Below are positions 1-4,095 of a stretch of 10,288 bases of DNA, in pieces; positions within the stretch are counted from its first letter, which is position 1; each line of letters begins with the position of its first letter. Made by a program: the position numbers and the translations under genes. The notes beneath the pieces are model-generated. The model was not told the origin of the DNA. It saw only the letters and a program-made list of their open reading frames with translations, and searched no databases. The stretch is from Phycisphaerales bacterium UBA6054 (GTDB lineage Bacteria > Planctomycetota > Phycisphaerae > Phycisphaerales > UBA1924). The stretch lies in contig DIYM01000041.1 in the NCBI GenBank assembly GCA_002429045.1, positions 1-10,288 on the forward strand. The letters run 5' to 3'.

Positions 1-11
1 GGGCGCGGTCC

Positions 12-17
12 GATAGT
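12..17 (+). promoter_or_regulatory. Possible -10 element of a leaderless ASCH gene
   Basis: The hexamer GATAGT ends 6 nt before the ATG at 24. A -10 element at this distance would place the transcription start at or next to the start codon. The GAGG at 18-21 is only 2 nt from the ATG, too close for a normal Shine-Dalgarno site. The -35 region would lie outside the window, so this is a weak call, supported mainly by the same arrangement before the genes at 2913 and 7468. Confidence 0.25.
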
Positions 18-23
18 GAGGAC

Positions 24-509
24 ATGAACGCCGCCCACACCGCGCCCCACCGGATCCAGCACACCGACGCCGCTCCCGCGACCCACCTGATGATCGTGCA
101 CGGGCGATACGCACCGGACTTGATCTCGGGCCGCAAATCGATCGAGTCCCGCCTCGGCCGAGACCGGCGTGCGCCCTTCGGACGCGTGAGCCCGGGCGAC
201 CGCGTCTTCCTCAAATCCTCGGGCGGGCCGGTGTTCGGTCAGGCGACCGTCGAGCGGGTCGACGAGTTCGAGGATCTCACCGAAGCCGACATCAGACTCA
301 TACGGACCTCGTACGAAGACCGCATCCGCGGCGGGGATGCGTACTGGTCCTCGAAAGCGGACGCACGATTCGCGACGCTCGTCTGGCTCGGTCCGGTCCG
401 ACCGGTCCGCGATGAGTCCGCGGTCCCGGCACCGCTCCTCAAGCCGTCACGCAACGCCTGGCGGACGCACCAACCGGCACCGCACTCCGGTGCCCGTCGG
501 GCGGCCTGA
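24..509 (+). CDS. ASCH-domain (PUA-like fold) protein
   Basis: A 161-residue protein with an ASCH domain at about residues 21-125. The family signature is visible: HLMIVHGRYAPDLISGRK followed by SIESR (GxKxxExR, residues 36-43), then RVSPGDRVFLK and SGGPVFGQATV, the strand region of this PUA-like fold. ASCH domains are thought to bind RNA or nucleotides, and some members are amidohydrolases acting on modified cytidines; I cannot assign a specific substrate. The N-terminal 20 residues and the tail from about 130 are Pro/Ala/Arg/His-rich and look disordered. The ATG at 24 is the first in-window start; the frame stays open upstream to the window edge, so a start further left cannot be excluded, and Met23 is a later alternative without a ribosome site. 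It converges on the lipoprotein gene at 583-819. Confidence 0.8.
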   Translation: MNAAHTAPHRIQHTDAAPATHLMIVHGRYAPDLISGRKSIESRLGRDRRAPFGRVSPGDRVFLKSSGGPVFGQATVERVDEFEDLTEADIRLIRTSYEDRIRGGDAYWSSKADARFATLVWLGPVRPVRDESAVPAPLLKPSRNAWRTHQPAPHSGARRAA

Positions 510-530
510 TCACCACCGATCGCACTGGAC

Positions 531-561
531 AAAAAAACCGCCCGGACAGGTCCGGGCGGTT
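531..561 (-). terminator. Rho-independent terminator of the first Cys-rich lipoprotein gene
   Basis: A perfect 11-bp inverted repeat (536-546 with 551-561, 4-nt loop) built on ACCGCCCGG/CCGGGCGGT. Read on the minus strand it is followed by seven T (531-537, overlapping the stem base), directly downstream of the stop at 583. On the plus strand no T-run follows, so it mainly serves the minus-strand gene, though it also separates that gene from the convergent ASCH gene. Confidence 0.85.
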
Positions 562-582
562 GCATGAACGCTGGATCGCCAA

Positions 583-819
583 TCAGTCGTGGTCGTGGCT
601 GTGGCCGTGCCCTTCTCCACCACACGAGCCGCAGCACTCGCCCTTGGCGTCGCCGCCGCACGAGCCGCAGCACTCGCCGCCTTCACCGGGGCAGCACCCG
701 CTGGTACAGGCCTCCCCTTCGGCGCAGGCCCCGCAGCAGGCGTCGACCTTGCTGGTCGTCGAGCACCCAATACACGCGCCGGCGAAGAGCACCGCGCAGG
801 TCATCATGATCCGTTTCAT
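583..819 (-). CDS. Small Cys-rich, His-tailed lipoprotein (paralogue of the gene at 1204-1431)
   Basis: A 78-residue protein of unrecognised family. Residues 1-19 are a short signal peptide (MKRI, then a hydrophobic stretch) ending in a lipobox-like CIGC at 16-19, so Cys19 is the likely lipidated residue; AGAC ending at Cys16 is an alternative cut. The mature part has 12 further Cys (28, 29, 32, 38, 42, 43, 50, 51, 54, 62, 63, 66) with CCGxC-type clusters, including ECCGSCGG twice at a 12-residue period. It ends in HGHSHDHD. Dense Cys plus a His-rich end suggests binding of Zn, Cu, Ni or similar ions, or a disulfide-linked surface protein; this is inference. The start is Met at 819 because GGAG at 826-829 lies 6 nt upstream; the ATG at 825 abuts GGAG and an ATG at 885 lacks a site. 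Signal peptide and leader closely match the gene at 1204-1431. Confidence 0.75.
   Translation of the reverse strand: MKRIMMTCAVLFAGACIGCSTTSKVDACCGACAEGEACTSGCCPGEGGECCGSCGGDAKGECCGSCGGEGHGHSHDHD
617..678 (-). repeat. 36-nt-period direct repeat inside the His-tailed lipoprotein gene
   Basis: Two 26-nt copies (617-642 and 653-678) differ at two positions and are offset by exactly 36 nt, encoding ECCGSCGG twice. The period equals 12 codons, so copy-number change would keep the frame. Confidence 0.8.
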
Positions 820-1146
820 TGTCATCTCCGATCGATTCGACTTGGCCGCTCCCATGTGATTGGCTTCGGGAGAACGGCTGAGCAACTCATTTCGGCACTA
901 CGCCGACAAACACATACAAGACATGATACACCAAAATCGCCCGCCACGATCCCAAACTCCTGACCCGAGATGATCACAACGCCCCAGCGGCACCAAATCA
1001 CCGGTGTGGAGCGGTCTATCCGGCGCAATCGTCCCGATCCGCCGCGGCGTGACCGCGGACCCAGGCCGGGGGTCCGCAGACGTCGATGAACGGGCCAACA
1101 CAGCGCGGCACGCCCCCGACGTGCACGCTGCGTGCCCGGTCCGTCC
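820..1146. other. Intergenic stretch upstream of the first lipoprotein gene
   Basis: About 330 nt without a convincing gene; the open frames here lack coding character and run through the terminator at 1147-1180. On the minus strand it holds the leader and promoter region of the lipoprotein gene. Read on the minus strand, GTATGTG lies at 911-917, and a short inverted repeat TCGGC-N5-GCCGA at 892-906 follows it; both have counterparts before the second lipoprotein gene. TTGTAT at 914-919 (minus strand) could be a -10 element, with no good -35. An 8-bp inverted repeat GCGGACCC/GGGTCCGC (1055-1062 and 1070-1077, 7-nt loop) has no T-run and no assigned role. Confidence 0.5.
826..829 (-). promoter_or_regulatory. 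Shine-Dalgarno site deciding the lipoprotein start
   Basis: GGAG read on the minus strand, 6 nt before the ATG at 819. The ATG at 825 directly touches GGAG and so is unlikely to be used. The same context, CGATCGGAGATGAC then ATG, precedes the paralogue at 1431. Confidence 0.75.
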
Positions 1147-1180
1147 AAAAGCACAACCGCCCGGCGGAACCGGGCGGTTG
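1147..1180 (-). terminator. Terminator of the second Cys-rich lipoprotein gene
   Basis: A perfect 11-bp inverted repeat (1154-1164 with 1170-1180, loop CGGAA) whose arms, CAACCGCCCGG and its complement, closely resemble the terminator at 531-561. On the minus strand it lies just after the stop at 1204 and is followed by a short T-run (four T at 1147-1150). The T-tract is weaker than in the other copy. Confidence 0.7.
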
Positions 1181-1203
1181 TTCAAGAAACGGGTTTGACA
1201 GGC

Positions 1204-1431
1204 TCAGCCTTCGTGGCCCTGCATGTCGCCGCTGCAGGACTTCTCGCTGTCGCAAGCCTTCTCGGTGCTGCAGGACTTCTCGCTATCGCAGGCCTTCTCG
1301 GTCGCGCAGACCGAGGCGCACTCGGTGGCGCACGCTTCGGTGGTGGCATCGGCATCGACCTGGGTCGTGGTCGAGCAGCCAATGCAGCAGCCAGCGAAGA
1401 GCACCGCGCAGGAAGAAAGAATTCGCTTCAT
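1204..1431 (-). CDS. Small lipoprotein with regularly spaced Cys (paralogue of the gene at 583-819)
   Basis: A 75-residue protein of unrecognised family. The first 19 residues match the paralogue closely (MKRI, SCAVLFAG, then CIGCSTT), giving a signal peptide with likely lipidated Cys19. The mature part differs: seven Cys at 34, 38, 42, 48, 54, 60 and 66, first 4 and then 6 residues apart, within an acidic and Lys-rich context of alternating EKACDS and EKSCST units. It ends in GHEG, with no His-rich tail. Equal spacing suggests a repetitive metal-binding or cross-linkable chain rather than a globular fold; this is inference. Start at 1431 because GGAG at 1438-1441 is 6 nt upstream, exactly as in the paralogue. 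It has its own terminator and upstream region, so the two genes look like separate transcription units that arose by duplication. Confidence 0.75.
   Translation of the reverse strand: MKRILSSCAVLFAGCCIGCSTTTQVDADATTEACATECASVCATEKACDSEKSCSTEKACDSEKSCSGDMQGHEG
1232..1303 (-). repeat. Two tandem 36-nt repeats in the second lipoprotein gene
   Basis: Units 1232-1267 and 1268-1303 are adjacent and nearly identical (three differences by eye). They encode the 12-residue unit built of EKACDS and EKSCSx, itself a doubled 6-residue unit with one Cys each. Slippage here would change the number of Cys in frame. Confidence 0.85.
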
Positions 1432-1437
1432 CGTCAT

Positions 1438-1441
1438 CTCC
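1438..1441 (-). promoter_or_regulatory. Shine-Dalgarno site deciding the second lipoprotein start
   Basis: GGAG on the minus strand, 6 nt before the ATG at 1431. The alternative ATG at 1437 abuts the site. The arrangement is identical to that of the paralogue. Confidence 0.75.
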
Positions 1442-1500
1442 GATCGGTTTGGGTGCCGGTCCCACGCTTCGGTATCGGGACGACGGCGGACTTGGATATC

Positions 1501-1557
1501 AAACGGACACTATCCGTTTCCGGGCACATACTACATCGAGACGCCGCCAAAAAACAA
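1501..1557 (-). promoter_or_regulatory. Candidate promoter with inverted repeat before the second lipoprotein gene
   Basis: Read on the minus strand: TTGTTT (1552-1557), 18-nt spacer, TAGTAT (1528-1533), then GTG completing GTATGTG at 1525-1531, then a perfect inverted repeat AAACGGA-N5-TCCGTTT at 1501-1519. The repeat would span the first transcribed bases, as an operator or a 5' hairpin. GTATGTG lies 94 nt before this start codon and 92 nt before that of the paralogue, where a TCGGC-N5-GCCGA repeat follows it. The hexamers are imperfect. Confidence 0.35.
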
Positions 1558-1620
1558 CGATCGCGGCCTCAAGACCCCGGTTCAACGCCGATTTAGGACC
1601 CGGTATTCCAGAACCCCAAC

Positions 1621-1653
1621 AAAAAACGGGGCCAGCCAAGTGGCTGACTCCGT
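1621..1653 (-). terminator. Rho-independent terminator after rplS
   Basis: Read on the minus strand: an imperfect hairpin, ACGG-AGT-CAGCCA with TGGCTG-GCC-CCGT (1626-1653), 2-nt apex and a small internal mismatch, followed by six T (1621-1626). It lies 30 nt after the rplS stop. Confidence 0.85.
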
Positions 1654-1682
1654 TCGATTCGAAACCATTCCGGACACGAACG

Positions 1683-2075
1683 TCAGCGTTGAACAGTCGG
1701 CTGACCTTCGACGTGCTTCATGCCGCGCCGGCGGTCGCGCAGGCGGCGGCTCTTGCCGACCCGCTCACGCAGAAAGTACAACTTGGCGCGACGGGCATCG
1801 CCACGACGCACGACCTCGATCTTCGCGATGAAGGGCGAGTTGAGCGGCCAGGTGCGCTCGATGCCGATGTCGTCGACGACGCGACGCACCGTGATCATCT
1901 CGTGGATGCCGCGCCCCTTCCGAGACATCAGCGTGCCCTGGAAAACCTGCACACGCTCCTTCTCGCCCTCAACGATCCGGGCGTGCACATTGATGGTGTC
2001 GCCCACGTCGAAACGGGGCAGATCGCTCTTGAGAGCGCCTTCGTTGATCGATTCGAGAATCTGCTGGCTGCCCAT
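1683..2075 (-). CDS. rplS: 50S ribosomal protein L19
   Basis: A 130-residue L19, slightly longer than the usual 115-120 through a basic C-terminal tail (about residues 113-130). L19 sits at the 30S-50S interface of the large subunit. Recognisable family segments are FDVGDTINVHARI (22-34), ERVQVFQGTLM (40-50), GIERTWPLNSP (71-81), KIEVVRRGDARRAKLYFLR (85-103) and RVGKSRR (105-111). The start is supported by AGGAG at 2083-2087, 7 nt before the ATG. It lies 85 nt downstream of rpsP on the same strand and is probably co-transcribed with it, ending at the terminator at 1621-1653. The rimM and trmD genes that commonly sit between rpsP and rplS are absent. Confidence 0.97.
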   Translation of the reverse strand: MGSQQILESINEGALKSDLPRFDVGDTINVHARIVEGEKERVQVFQGTLMSRKGRGIHEMITVRRVVDDIGIERTWPLNSPFIAKIEVVRRGDARRAKLYFLRERVGKSRRLRDRRRGMKHVEGQPTVQR

Positions 2076-2160
2076 CGTGGGACTCCTCGCAATCGCGTCG
2101 ACCCTGCAGCGGGGACGCGTGTGTTGGACTGGTCAAGACAAAGACATCACGGGCGACGCG

Positions 2161-2712
2161 TCACTCCTCGGCGGCGGGCTCTTCGGCTTCCGCTTCGGGC
2201 TCGGGCGCGGGCTTGGCGGACTCCGCACGCTTGGCCGCGGCTTCGGCTTCGCCCGCGAACTTCTCGGCGTCCGCGACCTGAGCGCCGGGCACCGTGTTGC
2301 GCGCCATGTTCAGCGCCTTCTTGGCGGCGTTGAGATCGCCCTCGGGCGCCTCGTCCATGCCCTCGATCGCGGCCACCGCCGCCTCGGCACGCTTGACCGC
2401 AGCCTTGCACTTGCCACGCTCGAGCGCGACGGCACGGTCCGCCTCCCACTGGTCCTTCATCTTGCCTTCGAGGATGCCCTCTCGCCCGAGCATGTCCATG
2501 ACGGTCTCGGACGGGCGGGCGCCCTTCTCGATCCAGGCCTTGATCTTGTCGGCGTGCAGGACAATCTGCTGCTCGCCCTCGGGCGCCATCGGGTTGTAGT
2601 GCCCCAGGTTCTCGAGCACCTTGCCGTTGCGCCGGGTGCGGATGTCGATCGCGTTGATGCGATAGAACGGGCGGTGGCGGCGGCCGAGACGTTGCATACG
2701 GATACGAACCAT
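2161..2712 (-). CDS. rpsP: 30S ribosomal protein S16 with long C-terminal extension
   Basis: A 183-residue protein. Residues 1-85 are a standard S16, a small-subunit assembly protein that binds 16S rRNA: MVRIRMQRLGRRHRPFYRI, the RNGKVLENLGHYNP loop, and the KIKAWIEKGARPSETV segment. Typical S16 is 80-90 residues; here about 95 more follow. Residues 88-165 are Ala/Glu/Lys-rich and probably helical, and the end (from about 166) is Pro/Glu/Ala-rich and acidic. Extended S16 proteins are known in some phyla; the role of the tail is unknown to me. The start at 2712 is preferred over an in-frame ATG at 2757 because S16 proteins begin MVxIRxxR-like here and AGGAG at 2718-2722 lies 5 nt upstream. It heads the unit with rplS and is divergent from the reductase gene at 2913. 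Confidence 0.96.
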   Translation of the reverse strand: MVRIRMQRLGRRHRPFYRINAIDIRTRRNGKVLENLGHYNPMAPEGEQQIVLHADKIKAWIEKGARPSETVMDMLGREGILEGKMKDQWEADRAVALERGKCKAAVKRAEAAVAAIEGMDEAPEGDLNAAKKALNMARNTVPGAQVADAEKFAGEAEAAAKRAESAKPAPEPEAEAEEPAAEE

Positions 2713-2825
2713 GGAGGCTCCTTTCACGCACCGCGCCAGATCGGTCTGGACGGGCATTCCAACCCGAGGTCTGGCCGACGCTTGCGCCCGCTGGCGGACG
2801 CCATCATCGGGTAGTCCCTAGCCGA

Positions 2826-2842
2826 TCCCGGACCGTCCGGGA
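2826..2842. repeat. Perfect 7-bp inverted repeat between rpsP and the reductase gene
   Basis: TCCCGGA-CCG-TCCGGGA in the divergent intergenic region, about 115 nt before rpsP and 70 nt before the reductase ATG. It could be an operator for either gene or a hairpin in the rpsP leader. It has no T-run, so it is not a terminator. The 200-nt intergenic region otherwise shows no clear gene or promoter pair for rpsP. Confidence 0.4.
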
Positions 2843-2899
2843 GGCCGCGTACCTCAGGGTCCCGATTGTTGACCGCCTCCCCGCCCGAGTCCACACCCC

Positions 2900-2905
2900 T
2901 ACCCT
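2900..2905 (+). promoter_or_regulatory. Possible -10 element of a leaderless reductase gene
   Basis: TACCCT ends 7 nt before the ATG at 2913, and no Shine-Dalgarno sequence precedes the ATG. TTGACC at 2869-2874 resembles a -35 element, but the 25-nt spacing is too long for a standard pair, so no -35 is assigned. Confidence 0.3.
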
Positions 2906-2912
2906 CACCGCC

Positions 2913-3956
2913 ATGAAGGCAATCGTCGTCCAGAAGCAGGGATCTCCCGTCTCAAACAACGTGATCTACAGAACCGACTGGGCGGCCCCGGAACCGCCCG
3001 GGCCCGGAGAGGTCGTCGTCCGGACCCTCTGCTCGGCGTTCAACCACATGGACCTCTGGGTCGGCAAGGGCGTGCCGGGGCTGGACCTTGACTACCCCCG
3101 CGTGTCGGGGTGCGACGCCTGCGGGGAGGTCGAAGCCGTCGGGGAAGGCGTCGATCCCTCCTGGATCGGGCGTCGGGTGATCTACAACGCCGCGGTCCCG
3201 GTGGCCGACCCCCCCCGACCGGGCGACCCGCCCGCTTCGACGCTCGCCGCGAACTACGAGTTGATCGGCGAGCACCACTTCGGCGCCCACGCAGAGAAGT
3301 TCACCGTGCCGGCCGAGAACATCGCCGACGTGGGTGACGCCGATCCTGTCGAGGCAGCCGCGTTCGGGCTCTGCGCCCTGACCGCCTACTCGATGATGGT
3401 CACCAAGGGAGATCTCCGCCCGGGGCAGGCGGTCCTCATCACCGGCATCGGGGGCGGCGTGGCGACCAGCGCACTGGCCATCGCCAAACATCTGGGGTGC
3501 CCAGCCTGCGTGACCAGCCGGCACCAGAGCAAGCTCGATCTCGCCTCAGAACTCGGCGCCGACCACGCCGTCCTCGACGAAGGCCAAGACTGGTCCCGCG
3601 ACGTTCGCGGCTGGACCAACAAGCGAGGCGTCGACATGGCCGTCGACTCGGTCGGCAAAGCCACACACCTGTCCTGCATCAAATCACTCGCACGCGGCGG
3701 GGCGTACGTCACACCCGGCTGCACCACCGGGCCCGACGCCACCACGGACCTGGCCAGGATCTTCTGGAACCAGCTCCGCATCCTGGGCTCGACGATGGGC
3801 AGCAACGACGAGTTCCAAGAAATCGTCTCGCTGTTCAGGTCGGGGCACCTCAGGCCGGCTGTCGACAAGGTCTACGCGCCGACGGACTGCGTCAACGCCT
3901 ACGAACGGATCGAAGCCGGCCAACAGTTCGGCAAGATCGTCATCGACTGGCGCTGA
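2913..3956 (+). CDS. Medium-chain dehydrogenase/reductase (zinc-binding alcohol dehydrogenase / quinone oxidoreductase family)
   Basis: A 347-residue NAD(P)-dependent oxidoreductase, of usual family length. The GroES-like N-terminal domain holds SAFNHMDLWVGKG (41-53) and VSGCDACGEVEAVGEGV (64-80). The Rossmann domain follows, with LITGIGGGVATSALAIAKHLG (175-195), GADHAVL (215-221) and GVDMAVDSVG (239-248); AYERIEAGQQFGKIVI (329-344) is the typical C-terminal end. Cys40 and His45 lie at the usual catalytic-zinc region. The structural-zinc lobe of related dehydrogenases, four close Cys between about 95 and 115, is replaced by a Pro-rich segment without Cys (PVADPPRPGDPPAST). The substrate cannot be read from the sequence. 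It begins at the first ATG after the intergenic region and stands alone, ended by the hairpin at 4021-4053. Confidence 0.9.
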   Translation: MKAIVVQKQGSPVSNNVIYRTDWAAPEPPGPGEVVVRTLCSAFNHMDLWVGKGVPGLDLDYPRVSGCDACGEVEAVGEGVDPSWIGRRVIYNAAVPVADPPRPGDPPASTLAANYELIGEHHFGAHAEKFTVPAENIADVGDADPVEAAAFGLCALTAYSMMVTKGDLRPGQAVLITGIGGGVATSALAIAKHLGCPACVTSRHQSKLDLASELGADHAVLDEGQDWSRDVRGWTNKRGVDMAVDSVGKATHLSCIKSLARGGAYVTPGCTTGPDATTDLARIFWNQLRILGSTMGSNDEFQEIVSLFRSGHLRPAVDKVYAPTDCVNAYERIEAGQQFGKIVIDWR

Positions 3957-4020
3957 TCGCGCACGGCGACTGCACGAACCCCCCGAGCCGCGCGACACAC
4001 CCACCGCCGATGCAAGAAAG

Positions 4021-4053
4021 AAGGCCCCCCGCGCTCTCGCGCGGGGGGCCTTT
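4021..4053. terminator. GC-rich hairpin between convergent genes, probably bidirectional
   Basis: A 14-bp perfect stem (4021-4034 with 4039-4052, loop TCTC) rich in C6/G6. It lies 64 nt after the reductase stop and 43 nt after the stop of the minus-strand DUF11 gene. T-runs are short on both sides (TTT on plus, interrupted T/C on minus), so efficiency rests on the very stable stem. Confidence 0.8.
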
Positions 4054-4095
4054 GAGCTTCTCAGCACATCCGGGACTGAACCCGGGTTCGGTTGA

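Noticed and set aside
898..1185. 95-residue minus-strand open frame upstream of the first lipoprotein gene
   Set aside because: It begins downstream of the second lipoprotein gene, within that gene's terminator region, and has no Shine-Dalgarno site or coding character.
1232..1303. 36-nt direct repeats considered as a CRISPR fragment
   Set aside because: The units are directly adjacent with no spacers and encode an in-frame peptide repeat.
1086..2333. 415-residue plus-strand open frame
   Set aside because: Runs antisense through a lipoprotein gene, a terminator, rplS and part of rpsP; the product is Arg-rich and without domain character.
2713..2757. Upstream ATG at 2757 as the rpsP start
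   Set aside because: S16 proteins start at the MVRIR segment, and a well-placed AGGAG precedes the ATG at 2712; nothing supports the extra 15 residues.
1720..2814. 364-residue plus-strand open frame
   Set aside because: Antisense to rplS and rpsP, both certain genes.
2869..2905. TTGACC and TACCCT as a -35/-10 pair for the reductase gene
   Set aside because: The 25-nt spacing is far outside the normal 16-18 nt.
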